This document shows, piece by piece, positions 40,546 to 50,071 of a DNA stretch of 64,000 nucleotides. The position numbers and the translations under genes are program-made. A model generated the notes under the pieces. It saw nothing but the letters and a program-made list of their open reading frames with translations, was not told the origin of the DNA and made no database searches. Source of the stretch: Flavobacterium pectinovorum (GTDB lineage Bacteria; Bacteroidota; Bacteroidia; Flavobacteriales; Flavobacteriaceae); the NCBI RefSeq assembly GCF_022802975.1, contig NZ_JAFEVZ010000001.1:310001-374000 (forward strand). Direction: 5' to 3'. Every line of letters begins with the position of its first letter. Within the stretch, counting starts at the first letter, position 1.

Positions 40546-41664
40546 ATGATTTTCAGATTTGTCTTTATATTTTTACTTTTTAGTGTAAGTGTTTTTTCTC
40601 AGGAAAATTATATTAAACATACCATTTCAAAAGGTGATAACCTTTACAATATTGCTAAGAAATACGGAGTTAAGCCAAAAGATATTGAAAATGCCAATCC
40701 TGATGTACCGAAAATTTTAAAATTGAATTCGGTTTTATTAATTCCCAATTCTAATCCGTCTCAGGAAATAAAATCCAATCAATCCGTTACTCAGACAAAT
40801 CCCGGTTCACATGAAGTTTTAGCCAAAGAAACACTTTGGGGGATATCCAAAAAATATAAAGTTTCTGTTGAAGATTTAAAAAAAGCAAATCCTTTGTTAG
40901 AAACAGAAGGGCTTAAAATAGGACAGCAGATTATTATTCCTTCCAATGCAATTTCAACGGCAGAAAATCAGGTTGAAAATAACAAACCAGAACGAGTTGA
41001 AGTTTCGAGAGAAGTGATGCCAAAAGAAACAAAATATGCAATCGCCAAAGAATTCGGAATTACGGTAGCTGAATTAGAAAAACAAAATCCGGAAATCAAG
41101 AATAAATTGCCTATTGGTTATCAACTAAAAATTCTTACTTCTAAAGAAAAAGCAGATAGCTTTCAGGCTTCAAAGACTAATCAGGAAATAAAAGAAATGG
41201 TTACTGAAACGGTTCAGATAGCTGATAATTTTGCTGTTAAAAAAGATTCAACAACAGTAATAAGAGTTAGTAATCATTCTGATTTAATTAATCAGCTGGT
41301 TATAAATGCAACTGAAAACATTGGTACTCGTTATCGTTCCGGAGGAACCACAAAAGCAGGTTTTGATTGCTCAGGGCTAATGTATTGTACTTTTGGTAAT
41401 TTTGATATTAAACTTCCAAGAAGTTCCATAGAACAATCCCGAATTGGCACAAAAATCAACACAGAAGAAGCACAAAAAGGTGATTTGATCTTTTTTAAAA
41501 CCAACGGAAGACACCAAATCAATCACGTTGGAATGGTAGTAGAAGTTGTAGAGGGAGAAATTAAATTCGTTCATTCTTCAACTCATGGAGGAGTTATCAT
41601 TTCGTCAACTAAAGAGCCTTATTATGAAAGGACTTTTTCACAAGTAAATCGTGTTTTAGAATAG
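40546..41664 (+). CDS. Secreted peptidoglycan hydrolase: three LysM plus NlpC/P60
   Basis: 372 residues. Signal peptide 1-18 (ending SVFSQ). Three LysM peptidoglycan-binding modules lie at about 23-68, 88-134 and 149-198, the third diverged. A linker follows, then NlpC/P60 from ~246 with the catalytic Cys in FDCSGLMY and the His in NHVGMVVE. It should cut peptide cross-links in cell wall as a D,L-endopeptidase. Its last 9 bases overlap the end of the convergent response regulator gene. Confidence 0.9.
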   Translation: MIFRFVFIFLLFSVSVFSQENYIKHTISKGDNLYNIAKKYGVKPKDIENANPDVPKILKLNSVLLIPNSNPSQEIKSNQSVTQTNPGSHEVLAKETLWGISKKYKVSVEDLKKANPLLETEGLKIGQQIIIPSNAISTAENQVENNKPERVEVSREVMPKETKYAIAKEFGITVAELEKQNPEIKNKLPIGYQLKILTSKEKADSFQASKTNQEIKEMVTETVQIADNFAVKKDSTTVIRVSNHSDLINQLVINATENIGTRYRSGGTTKAGFDCSGLMYCTFGNFDIKLPRSSIEQSRIGTKINTEEAQKGDLIFFKTNGRHQINHVGMVVEVVEGEIKFVHSSTHGGVIISSTKEPYYERTFSQVNRVLE

Positions 41665-42048
41665 TGTAAAAAATCTATTTTTGAATTCTTCAACCGGAAA
41701 CGGCTTGCTAAATAAGTCGATTACATATTGATTTTCTTTTATATAATTAATTTCAGCAGAATCTAAAGTCGAAGAGAGCACATAAATTTGAATCTTTTTT
41801 TTGATTTCTTCACTGAGTTTGTGAAACTCTTCCAAAAACTCATAACCATTCATAATAGGCATTTGAATGTCAAGCAAAATGATGATTGGTTGATTTCTTT
41901 GATTTTCATTAAGCCATTGGATACCTTCTTTTCCGTTATTGGCAATAATTATCTCATCAGCATTGAATACTTTTTTAAGTAGCTGCTGTGTAACAATTTG
42001 ATCGATCAAATTATCTTCAATTAATAAAAATAAAGGTTTAAATTCCAT
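41656..42048 (-). CDS. Single-domain response regulator (CheY-like)
   Basis: 130 residues, receiver domain only. The acidic pocket is ED at 11-12, the phospho-acceptor is Asp60 (LLDIQMP) and the conserved Lys is in SKPF. There is no output domain, so it acts by protein contact or as a phosphorelay member. Its start overlaps the end of the kinase gene by 11 bases, which fixes the two as a cotranscribed pair. Confidence 0.92.
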   Translation of the reverse strand: MEFKPLFLLIEDNLIDQIVTQQLLKKVFNADEIIIANNGKEGIQWLNENQRNQPIIILLDIQMPIMNGYEFLEEFHKLSEEIKKKIQIYVLSSTLDSAEINYIKENQYVIDLFSKPFPVEEFKNRFFTLF

Positions 42049-43462
42049 AATGGTTAGGGATTGTTACTATAAATGTACTTCCTGTATTGCTTTCTGTTAC
42101 AACAGAAATATTTCCATTAATATTTTCTACAGCTTCTTTTACAATATAAAGGCCTAAACCTGACCCTTTATTTTTGTTTGTTCCAAAATACATTTCAAAA
42201 ATATGATCTTTAAATTCATTTTTAATGCCTATTCCATTATCAGCAATTTCAATTTTGGTAAAGCCATCATGACTATAAGTTTTTATAGCAATAAACATTT
42301 GCTGTTTGTTAATATCAGCATATTTTATGGCATTAGAAAGTAAATTGCTAATAATAATTTTTAAGCGTAAACCATCGCTCTGAATTTGGTCTGTAAATAA
42401 TTCTTTTGTAAAAGTTATTCGGCCTGCATTTTCAATATGCATCAGCTCTGAAATTGATTCGTTAAATATTTCCTGAAGACTTACAGGTTCTATTATGATT
42501 TGTTTTCGTTTGTTTTTTGAGTAATCAATAATATCACTAATAAATTGATCCTGTCTCACAAGACTTTGATACATTAGCCCTAAATAATCTTTTATCTGTT
42601 CCATGTCATCTTCCAGTTGTGCAATTTCAATTAATCCTTTTAACGATGTTATAGGAGAGCGTAAATCATGTGAGGCGCTATACACAAAGCGATCCAGTTC
42701 GTGATTGACTAATATTAGATTTTCGTTTTTAATCTCTGTTTCTTTTTTTGAAGCCAGTAATCTTTTTACCATTATGGAGTAATAAAAAGAAACGCTGCAT
42801 GCTATAATCAATATAAAAACAACGTTAATAAGGATTAGTACGTTTTTAATTTTACGGGTTCCTTCGCCAATCGTATTTGAAAAGTTACGTTCATTAATGG
42901 TTAGTTCATCACTTAGCGAACCAATTTCGTGAAGGTATTTTTTTTGATCATCAGAACTTAAAATGTTACTATTTATTTTAAGATTAATTTCTTTGCCAAG
43001 TGCAGATAATTTTACGATTAGTTTATCAGCCTGTTCCCATTCAATGATAGCTTTAGATAAAAAAGAAACCTTCTTAAAATTTTCAAATAACCAAATTACG
43101 TCATCCAGGTCTTCCGGGTGATTTCTTCCGGTAACTAATGCTTTTCGGGCTATTTCATTGTCGCCAAACTTTATTAATGTTTCTCTGGCAGTACATGCAC
43201 TTTGTGGTACTTTTAGTTCTTCCTGAAACAATTTCCATTTAAGGTTGTCTTTTGTAAAGAGATAATGGATAAGAAAACGGGAAGCATCTTTTTGTCCTTT
43301 TGAATAATGAGACTCACCGTTGATGTAAGCCCTGTTGGCAGATAATATTTTGATTGTAAAAAGGTTTATACAAATTAGTAGCGCACAAGAAATAAATACA
43401 ATTAGTAACAATATATAGCCGTTAGTAAAACGTAAATTTCTAAAATAATAGCCCTGAAACAT
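42038..43462 (-). CDS. Membrane sensor histidine kinase
   Basis: 474 residues. Membrane segments at about 17-39 and 206-231 bound a ~165-residue helical periplasmic domain. Next is a short coiled linker, HisKA with His265 (SASHDLRSPITSL), and HATPase with NAIKYA, DNGIGI and GSGLGLYI motifs. There is no HAMP or PAS domain. The signal is unknown. It is translationally linked to the single-domain regulator after it. Confidence 0.93.
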   Translation of the reverse strand: MFQGYYFRNLRFTNGYILLLIVFISCALLICINLFTIKILSANRAYINGESHYSKGQKDASRFLIHYLFTKDNLKWKLFQEELKVPQSACTARETLIKFGDNEIARKALVTGRNHPEDLDDVIWLFENFKKVSFLSKAIIEWEQADKLIVKLSALGKEINLKINSNILSSDDQKKYLHEIGSLSDELTINERNFSNTIGEGTRKIKNVLILINVVFILIIACSVSFYYSIMVKRLLASKKETEIKNENLILVNHELDRFVYSASHDLRSPITSLKGLIEIAQLEDDMEQIKDYLGLMYQSLVRQDQFISDIIDYSKNKRKQIIIEPVSLQEIFNESISELMHIENAGRITFTKELFTDQIQSDGLRLKIIISNLLSNAIKYADINKQQMFIAIKTYSHDGFTKIEIADNGIGIKNEFKDHIFEMYFGTNKNKGSGLGLYIVKEAVENINGNISVVTESNTGSTFIVTIPNHYGI

Positions 43463-43778
43463 AACTTTGGAATTTGTAGTTAATATTAAATTCTGTCTGC
43501 TAATGTATATTATGTAACAGGTTTTCTGTTATTTTCATTTTTTTTAGTTAATAAATTATTAGTAACTCATTAATTTGGATTTATTAGCTAAAAAATCATA
43601 GATAAATTTAATAAAAAAAGAATTCCGTTTAACGGATGGTCTATTTTTTCTTGTTAAATTTTAGAACTTAAATAAAGGGTTCTGGAATTGATTTAAATCA
43701 TTGGTTATGAGTTTGTTGTTTTTTTTGTAATTCTAACTGTAATCAAAAGGTCTTATGAAATCAGAATTTGCGTAAGGG

Positions 43779-43861
43779 GTAGAGGCGGTATCCTTTTGCC
43801 GGCGGAGCAAAGCAAAAGATATAGCCGAAAACCCGACCCGCAGGGATACGCCCAAAAAAGT
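43779..43861. repeat. REP-like palindromic element, diverged copy D, opposite orientation
   Basis: It contains GGTATCCTTTTG...CAAAAGATATAGCCG, which on the minus strand reads CTATATCTTTTG...CAAAAGGAT, the core of copies A and B. The stem interior is GC-rich (CCGGCGGAGCAAAG). The rest of the 460-base gap 43463-43922 is AT-rich with no ORF. Confidence 0.65.
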
Positions 43862-43922
43862 TTACCGTAATCTAAAGTTTCAGAAAAAAGTATATCTTTA
43901 ACCAACCAAAAAACCAAAAATA

Positions 43923-45332
43923 ATGCAGGAAAATAACCAGGAAAATTTTAAAAGAGAACTCGGATTATTAGACGGAACCATGCTTGTGGTAGGTTCTATG
44001 ATTGGCTCCGGAATATTTATAGTGAGTGCAGATATTGCCAGACAAGTAGGTTCAGCCGGATGGCTGACATTGATTTGGCTAATTTCAGGATTAATTACCA
44101 TTATTGCTGCTGTGAGTTATGGAGAATTGAGTGCCATGTTTCCAAAAGCAGGCGGACAATATGTTTATTTGAAAGAAGCCTATAACAAACTGATTGCTTT
44201 TTTGTATGGCTGGAGCTTTTTTGCTGTAATTCAAACCGGAACAATTGCTGCGGTTGGTGTGGCTTTCTCTAAATTCGCAGCTTATCTTTACGAACCGCTG
44301 AGTGATGAAAATATCTTATTTGAATTAGGTTTTTTTAAACTAAATGCAGCCCAGATTGTGTCGATTGTTACAATTGTTTTCTTAACCTACATAAACAGTC
44401 GTGGTGTAAAAAACGGGAAGACTCTTCAGACCGTTTTAACCATTATCAAAATACTATCATTACTTGGTTTGATTGTTTTTGGCTTAACTCTTGCGGCAAA
44501 AGCCTCGGTTTGGAATGCCAACTGGACTGCAGCCTGGACACCTCATTCTTATAATGCAGACCACGGTACATGGCTGCCTATTAGCGGAAAAGCTTTAATT
44601 ACAGGTATTTCAGCGGCAATGGTTGGGTCATTATTTTCAAGCGATGCCTGGGTTGGTGTAACTTTCATTGCCGGAGAAATTAAAAATCCAAAGCGAAATG
44701 TGGGTTTAAGTTTATTTTTAGGAACTTTTATTGTGACCATTATTTATGTACTGACAAACCTGATGTATCTGGCGGTAATTCCAATGGATGAAATTGCAAC
44801 AGCAAAATCAGACAGGGTTGCGGTAGTTGCTTCTCAGTATATTTTTGGCGATATCGGAACATTGGTTATTGCTATCATGATTATGATTTCGACTTTTGCC
44901 TGTAATAACGGATTGATTATGGCAGGTGCGAGAGTGTATTATACCATGGCAAATGATGGTTTGTTCTTTAAAAAAGCAGCTGTTCTTAATGAATTTAGTG
45001 TGCCTGCGTGGGCTTTGTGGGCACAATGTATTTGGGCTTCGGCTTTATGTCTTACAGGAAAATATGGTGATTTATTAGATTTTGTAATTATTATCGTTTT
45101 GATTTTTTACATCTTGACCATCTGCGGAATTTTTATATTGCGTAAAAAAATGCCGGATGCAGAAAGACCTTATAAAGCTTTTGGATACCCGTTTTTACCA
45201 TTGTTATATATTGTTGTAGCTTCGGCAATAAGTGTTTCACTGTTAATAACCAAATTTTCGACTTGCGGCTGGGGAATTTTGATTATGTTAATCGGAATTC
45301 CGGTTTATTATCTGACCAAGCCAAAAGAATAA
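43923..45332 (+). CDS. APC-superfamily amino-acid permease, LAT/SteT-like
   Basis: 469 residues, about 12 membrane segments. TM1 carries VVGSMIGSGIFIV, the substrate-binding bend of APC transporters. It differs clearly from the CAT-type permease at 10305 in length and sequence and is nearer to serine/threonine or glutamate/GABA-type exchangers. Substrate not assignable. A terminator follows immediately. Confidence 0.85.
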   Translation: MQENNQENFKRELGLLDGTMLVVGSMIGSGIFIVSADIARQVGSAGWLTLIWLISGLITIIAAVSYGELSAMFPKAGGQYVYLKEAYNKLIAFLYGWSFFAVIQTGTIAAVGVAFSKFAAYLYEPLSDENILFELGFFKLNAAQIVSIVTIVFLTYINSRGVKNGKTLQTVLTIIKILSLLGLIVFGLTLAAKASVWNANWTAAWTPHSYNADHGTWLPISGKALITGISAAMVGSLFSSDAWVGVTFIAGEIKNPKRNVGLSLFLGTFIVTIIYVLTNLMYLAVIPMDEIATAKSDRVAVVASQYIFGDIGTLVIAIMIMISTFACNNGLIMAGARVYYTMANDGLFFKKAAVLNEFSVPAWALWAQCIWASALCLTGKYGDLLDFVIIIVLIFYILTICGIFILRKKMPDAERPYKAFGYPFLPLLYIVVASAISVSLLITKFSTCGWGILIMLIGIPVYYLTKPKE

Positions 45333-45356
45333 CACACCAGAATAAATTGAATATAC

Positions 45357-45387
45357 AATGCCTTGTTTTTTAGCAAGGCATTTTTTG
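45357..45387. terminator. Terminator between convergent permease and kinase genes
   Basis: AATGCCTTG/CAAGGCATT with a TTTTTTAG loop and a T-run. Confidence 0.85.
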
Positions 45388-45433
45388 TTTTTTAATGAAT
45401 TAAAATATAAATTTCATTAAAAAAACAAACTAA

Positions 45434-47152
45434 TTAAGCCTTCAAACTAAACCAAAAAGTGCTTCCTAATCCCAAATTACTTTCTACACCAACACTTCCG
45501 TTTTGGGCTTCAATAAATTCTTTGCTGATGGCCAAACCTAATCCCGTTCCGGATTTCTGGCTTCCCGGAACCTGGAAATATTTATCGAAAACTTTGTTTT
45601 TGTATCGTGTGTCAATTCCTTTTCCGGTGTCGATTACCTGAAAGACGATCTGTGAATTTTCTTTTTTTAATTTGATGTGAATCGTGCTTTTTTCAGAAGA
45701 ATATCTTATTGCATTCGACAAATAATTAATCAAAACCCAGCCTGTTTTTTCAGCATCGGCTTTCACTTCGGTAAGGTTTTCATCGGTATCAATAATTAAT
45801 TGAATCTGTTTTTGGTCTGCCTGAACTTTTACGGCTTCAACGGCATAATTTATAATTTCATGGGGATTGCTTTTTTCAATATTCAACTGAATATTTCCGG
45901 TTTCCAATTGTGATAAATTGAGCAATTCGCCTGTAATTTTCAACAAGCGCTGACTGTCTTCTTTTATACTTTCGACCAATTGTTTCTGATCGTCGTTCAT
46001 GTCGCCAGTTTTGTCATTTTCAAGCAATTTAAGGCTTAATTTTATAGAGGCAATTGGTGTTTTTAGTTCGTGCGAAACGGTTGCGATAAAATTGGTTTTG
46101 GCAAAATCCAATTCTTTAAAAAGCGTAATATTTCGCAGAATAATTACATCGCCAATATTGATTTCTTTTTCTTCTCCCGTTGGAATTATCGTAATATTCA
46201 GAATTTCTTTTTCGAAATAACTTTCTTTTCCGTGGGCATAAATTTTAAGGGGTTGTTTTTTAGGAGAATCTGATTCATCTTTCAAAATCAAAGATCGAAT
46301 CAAATCATTGGTCGAAGCTAGAGTAGATGCTGATTTTCCGATAACATCTTCCAGTTTCAGACCAATAATTTTAAGCGCTTCATCATTGGCAAACAAAACA
46401 ATATTTTCATGGTCTAAGCCAATAATAGGATCGTGCATATTATTGATTAAAGTTTCCAGTCGTTTCTTTTCGAAGAATAATTTGTACAAATTACTATCGT
46501 TATATTCCTGAAGTTTCTGTGCCATCGTATTAAATGATTTTGCTAGATCTCCAAATTCGCTATGACTTGTAAAATGAACACGTTCAGAATAATTTTTATT
46601 GGCAATTTCCTTAATACTCAGGGTTAATTCCTTAATCGGATTGGCTATATTATTTGGCAGGTTAACTAATAAATTAAAAGCAATCAAAAAACACAGTGTT
46701 CCTATAATAGCAATTGAGAAATTTGATGTTTCTGCTGTTTTTTTAGCAATGTCACTTTTTTGTTTTATGGCATCAAGATTCAGTTTCATAATAGCAAAAA
46801 TATCCTGACGGATTTGCGTTTTTACAGCTTCATCAGCATTGTTTTTAGCTAAAAGAGCAAAGCTTTCTTTCAGTTTTTCAGTGGCTTGTTTTTCACCTGG
46901 CTCTGTAATATTATGGGTTTGTTTTTCAAGATTTTCTTCAAAACTATGAACCGTTCCTTTTGAACCTGATTTCATTCCATCCAAAGCAAAAATCATGTTT
47001 CGCGAATATTCCAGCGTATTATAATTTGATTTCAGAATATTCTCAGTGTCCTGTTTAATCAAAAAAACAGAATAAGCACTCACTAACGAGAGAATGATGA
47101 TCATTAAAAATAATAATCCAACACCCAGATTCAATTTGGTTTTAATTCTCAT
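45434..47152 (-). CDS. Sensor histidine kinase of the Kdp locus (HAMP-PAS-HisKA-HATPase)
   Basis: 572 residues. Membrane segments at about 10-32 and 146-166 flank a ~115-residue periplasmic helical domain. HAMP is at ~168-220 and PAS at ~232-345. HisKA has His361 (FIATVSHELKTPIASI), and HATPase has NYLSNAIRYS, DTGKGI and GTGLGLAIS. It is the last gene of the Kdp run, directly after the kinase-less KdpD protein. I infer that it provides the kinase half of the potassium sensor, although its own periplasmic domain differs from the four-helix membrane block of E. coli KdpD. Confidence 0.9.
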   Translation of the reverse strand: MRIKTKLNLGVGLLFLMIIILSLVSAYSVFLIKQDTENILKSNYNTLEYSRNMIFALDGMKSGSKGTVHSFEENLEKQTHNITEPGEKQATEKLKESFALLAKNNADEAVKTQIRQDIFAIMKLNLDAIKQKSDIAKKTAETSNFSIAIIGTLCFLIAFNLLVNLPNNIANPIKELTLSIKEIANKNYSERVHFTSHSEFGDLAKSFNTMAQKLQEYNDSNLYKLFFEKKRLETLINNMHDPIIGLDHENIVLFANDEALKIIGLKLEDVIGKSASTLASTNDLIRSLILKDESDSPKKQPLKIYAHGKESYFEKEILNITIIPTGEEKEINIGDVIILRNITLFKELDFAKTNFIATVSHELKTPIASIKLSLKLLENDKTGDMNDDQKQLVESIKEDSQRLLKITGELLNLSQLETGNIQLNIEKSNPHEIINYAVEAVKVQADQKQIQLIIDTDENLTEVKADAEKTGWVLINYLSNAIRYSSEKSTIHIKLKKENSQIVFQVIDTGKGIDTRYKNKVFDKYFQVPGSQKSGTGLGLAISKEFIEAQNGSVGVESNLGLGSTFWFSLKA

Positions 47153-47159
47153 ATTTTTT

Positions 47160-47228
47160 TGTGTAAAATGTTATTTGTAAAAGGTAAAATGTTGTTTTTC
47201 ATTTTACATAAAACCTCTTACATTTCAC
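47160..47228. repeat. Dispersed GTAAAATGTTA-type palindromic repeat
   Basis: It contains TGTAAAATGTTATTTGTAAA and GGTAAAATG, answered by CATTTTACAT and CTTACATTTCAC in the other direction. It fills the gap between the KdpD-like gene and the kinase gene, and its right end supplies the TGA stop of the KdpD-like gene. Confidence 0.75.
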
Positions 47229-48352
47229 GAGAGGATAACAAGATCAACATTTGACAATGACAATTTGTTTAGCAAACGTCTAAAAATTGTTGTAGACAAA
47301 ATTACTTTAAATAAATTCAAATGCGGTTTGCCGATACAAACCGTTGTAATTTGTTTTTCTTCAACGGCAAGTAAAATAGCATCGGCTATATTTTTGTTCT
47401 CTAATTTAATCACTTCTGCACCTAATTGCACGGCGAGTTTAAAGTTATTAATTAAATGTCGCTGTTTGTCCAAAGCAATTTTTGTACTGCTTTCCTGAGG
47501 TGTCTCCACATACAAAACATACCACGATCCGTTGTAATAACTGGCTAATCGTGCTGCTTTTCTAATTACAATTTTAGCTGTTTTGTCATTACTGCTAATG
47601 CAGGCCAACAATTTCTCATGTCGTAAAGCATGAAGATTCGGAACTTCATTTTCAACTTTTCGAACGACCTGACTCGCTACTTCTTTCAAAGCCAGTTCCC
47701 GAAGTTGTAAAATCTGTTCCGGTTTAAAAAAGTTCGTTAAGGCCGTCTGAATTTTATCCGGAGTATAAATTTTTCCTTCTTTCAAGCGCACAATCAAATC
47801 TTCAGATGTTAAGTCGATATTGACGACTTCATCCGCTAATCGCAAGACATTATCAGGAATGCGTTCCTGAACATCAATATTTGTAATACGTTTTACGTCT
47901 TCATTTAAACTCTCAATATGCTGAATATTTATTGCTGAAATTACATTAATTCCAGCTTCCAGAATTTCCAAAACATCCTGCCAGCGTTTTTCGTTTTTGC
48001 TTCCTTCAACGTTAGTGTGTGCTAATTCATCCACAATAACCACTTCCGGACGAAGATTAATAATTGCCTGAACGTCGAGTTCTTCCAGTTCTTTTCCTTT
48101 ATAGAAAATGGTCCGTCTTGGAATAATTGGCAAACCCGATAATAATTCATGCGTTTCCTTTCGCATGTGTGTTTCGATGTAGCCGATTTTTACATCGATT
48201 CCGTTTTTCAATAACGAATGCGCTTCTTGAAGCATACGAAAAGTCTTGCCCACACCGGCGCTCATTCCAATGTAGATTTTAAACTTTCCCTTTCGTGATT
48301 TCTGAATTAAATTGAGAAAGTGCTGTGCGTTATTTTCTTTTTCTTCTTTCAT
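47225..48352 (-). CDS. kdpD: KdpD N-terminal-domain protein without kinase
   Basis: 375 residues, against ~890 for E. coli KdpD. The KdpD domain has Walker A GMSAGVGKT (29-37) and DELAHTNVEGSKNEKRW. A universal-stress-protein-like domain follows from ~250. The protein then stops, with no membrane block, HisKA or HATPase. The next gene downstream is a complete histidine kinase, so the sensor is split over two genes. The stop codon lies inside a dispersed repeat. The symbol refers to the N-terminal part only. Confidence 0.88.
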   Translation of the reverse strand: MKEEKENNAQHFLNLIQKSRKGKFKIYIGMSAGVGKTFRMLQEAHSLLKNGIDVKIGYIETHMRKETHELLSGLPIIPRRTIFYKGKELEELDVQAIINLRPEVVIVDELAHTNVEGSKNEKRWQDVLEILEAGINVISAINIQHIESLNEDVKRITNIDVQERIPDNVLRLADEVVNIDLTSEDLIVRLKEGKIYTPDKIQTALTNFFKPEQILQLRELALKEVASQVVRKVENEVPNLHALRHEKLLACISSNDKTAKIVIRKAARLASYYNGSWYVLYVETPQESSTKIALDKQRHLINNFKLAVQLGAEVIKLENKNIADAILLAVEEKQITTVCIGKPHLNLFKVILSTTIFRRLLNKLSLSNVDLVILS

Positions 48353-48390
48353 AGTTTTGCCATGAAGGCGCTAAGTCACAAAGTTTTTTG

Positions 48391-48486
48391 TTTCACGCAG
48401 ATTTTAAAAGATTTAAGCAGATATTCGCAGATTATTTAATTAAAAATCCATTTAAATCTGCTGTAATCTGTAGAATCTGCGTGAAA
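48391..48486. repeat. GCAGATT-type inverted repeat
   Basis: Starts TTTCACGCAGATTTTAAAAG and ends in the inverted form TAGAATCTGCGTGAAA, with internal GCAGAT/ATCTGC copies, 96 bases in total. It fills the gap between the porin and KdpD-like genes. This type is distinct from the GTAAAATG family. Confidence 0.75.
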
Positions 48487-48494
48487 TATTTTTT

Positions 48495-49586
48495 TTAGAA
48501 ACTAATCGCCAGCGAAGTCGTTACAAACGTATTCGTATCCGTTGGAAGATTATCTTTATTGCTGAAGATTTTGTCTTTACTTGAAAGATTTCTAGCTTCA
48601 ATTCTAAACATAACATTATCAGTGACTAAGTAATCAAAGTTAGCTGAAAATCCGTAAGTTTTAAAACCGTTTGGGGTTTCAGTCCCAATAGCTATCGGGA
48701 TAATTACACCTTTTTCATCACTATAATATTCGCCTCGTGCTGCCAGCTGAATTTTATCTGTTGGTTTGTATTGCAGAATCAAAACTGGCGAAAACCAAGT
48801 GTCATATTTGTTACTGCTTTTAGCCGATTGCTGAGATCCAACGTCAAAACCAGCCGTTACGTTTGTTTTCTCCGTTACTTTAAATTGTCCATAGAAATTA
48901 TTAAAATAACGCCACTTTTTATCAATATCCGGCTGTTCATTTCCAACATAAGTACTCCAGTTCAAAGCAACCCGATCAGAAGGTTTGTAAGTAACCTGAG
49001 TTCCAAAAGCAGGCGTTTGATTGCCTTCAACTTTCTCAATTCTCTGCCAGCCATTTAAGTACATTCCGGCCAAATACCATTTTCCAGATTCAGAAGTATA
49101 ACCAATTTTAACTCCCGTTTCATAATAAGGCGAATTCTCAGCCAGAATACTTCTCGTTAAAGTCTGACAGTCTTTTCCAATCGCACTTTCAAAACCAATA
49201 TGCGAAGGCATGATTCCGGCATCAATCCATAAATTATGGTTTTTAGAAATCTTTATACCAACATTTGCTTCGTAAACATTTTTCAATAAACCTTGCTCAG
49301 CCGACATATTATACTCGGCATAAGTTCCTGCCATTAAGGCAAAATTCCCCCGAATATTTTCTTTCGAATAATTCACTTTTGCCATCCCTAAATTCAGGTT
49401 TACCTCGTTGCTTTTATTATAGCTGTAAAAAAAGTTCGGCCGTGTATGATTTTCCGGTTTCCCGAAATCATAACTGTAATAAGCGTCTACATATCCTGAA
49501 AACGTAAATGGACTTATAGATTCTTGCTGTGCATGTAAATTGCTAAAACCAAAAGCGATTAAAGCAGTAAGTATTATTTTTTTCAT
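48495..49586 (-). CDS. Outer-membrane beta-barrel porin of the Kdp locus
   Basis: 363 residues. Signal peptide MKKIILTALIAFGFSNLHAQ, then a barrel-type alternating pattern and a C-terminal TTSLAISF strand ending in Phe. It resembles the OmpL-like barrel porin (BBP2) group. Located between kdpC and the KdpD-like gene, it probably helps potassium or other small ions cross the outer membrane when the Kdp pump is induced. That role is inferred from position. Confidence 0.8.
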   Translation of the reverse strand: MKKIILTALIAFGFSNLHAQQESISPFTFSGYVDAYYSYDFGKPENHTRPNFFYSYNKSNEVNLNLGMAKVNYSKENIRGNFALMAGTYAEYNMSAEQGLLKNVYEANVGIKISKNHNLWIDAGIMPSHIGFESAIGKDCQTLTRSILAENSPYYETGVKIGYTSESGKWYLAGMYLNGWQRIEKVEGNQTPAFGTQVTYKPSDRVALNWSTYVGNEQPDIDKKWRYFNNFYGQFKVTEKTNVTAGFDVGSQQSAKSSNKYDTWFSPVLILQYKPTDKIQLAARGEYYSDEKGVIIPIAIGTETPNGFKTYGFSANFDYLVTDNVMFRIEARNLSSKDKIFSNKDNLPTDTNTFVTTSLAISF

Positions 49587-49587
49587 T

Positions 49588-49650
49588 TTGTCATTGCGAG
49601 GAACGAAGCACTCGAGCGCCAGCGAACTGAGCGTAAGCTAATCTCATCCT
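49588..49650. repeat. CATTGCGAGGAACGAAG-type repeat, half element
   Basis: GTCATTGCGAGGAACGAAGC is the head of the same family as the element at 49847, but no inverted second arm follows. It begins within a few bases of the porin ATG, on its 5' side. Confidence 0.6.
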
Positions 49651-49683
49651 CTGAATTAAATTATTTATTAGTAGATTTTTTAG

Positions 49684-49771
49684 GAGCTAATCCCGCTATC
49701 CACTACAATCTTTTGTGTCTCGTTAAAGAAACGAGACACAAAAGGATTTTCGTTTCTATCGGGGCTAGGGC
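49684..49771. repeat. REP-like palindromic element, copy C
   Basis: Flank CCGCTATCCACTACAATC, stem CTTTTGTGTCTCGTT/AACGAGACACAAAAG with loop AAAG, flank TTTCTATCGGGGCTAGGGC. Same plan as copies A and B, but the stem sequence is different and still fully complementary. Confidence 0.78.
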
Positions 49772-49795
49772 ATTTGGGGTAAAAAAGGCTTTTTC

Positions 49796-49829
49796 GTTTC
49801 CTGCAAGGTTTCCAAAACCTTGTAGGTAT
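49796..49829. repeat. CCTGCAAGG palindrome, copy 1
   Basis: CCTGCAAGGTTTCCAAAACC then TTGTAGGTAT, a near-perfect palindrome. An inverted partner lies at 49996, so the pair encloses the element at 49847-49952. Confidence 0.72.
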
Positions 49830-49846
49830 TTAATTTTTGCGCTTTG

Positions 49847-49952
49847 TTTGTCATTCCGAGGAACGAGGAATCTCCACAAGAAACTCCGTATAGAAATTCG
49901 CCAATCTTTGTCGAGCTACTCGTGGAGATTCCTCGTTCCTCGGAATGACAAA
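49847..49952. repeat. Perfect 31-base inverted repeat around a conserved core
   Basis: The left arm begins TTTGTCATTCCGAGGAACGA and ends AATCTCCAC. The right arm is its exact reverse complement over 31 bases. The 44-base core contains AAACTCC and TCGCCAATCTTTGTCGA, shared with the element at 60334. An ORF on the plus strand here (49713-50027) is only a translation of repeats. Confidence 0.85.
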
Positions 49953-49995
49953 CTTTGCGGTTACTTCATGATAATAGTTGATGCAGATTTTTCAT

Positions 49996-50025
49996 ACCTA
50001 CAAGGTTTTAAAAACCTTGCAGGAT
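49996..50025. repeat. CCTGCAAGG palindrome, copy 2 (inverted)
   Basis: ACCTACAAGGTTTTAAAAAC then CTTGCAGGAT, the inverted form of copy 1. From 50028 to the kdpC stop there are tandem CTTAGAATC/CTTAGAACC units. Together with the copies above, the 485-base porin-kdpC gap is almost entirely repeats. Confidence 0.72.
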
Positions 50026-50071
50026 AAAAACTTAGAATCTCAGTATCTTAGAACCTTAGCAACTTAGAGCT

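Noticed and set aside
49713..50027. 104-codon plus-strand ORF between porin and kdpC genes
   Set aside because: It is only the translation of three repeat elements (REP-like copy C, CCTGCAAGG copies and the 31-base palindrome); no family resemblance.
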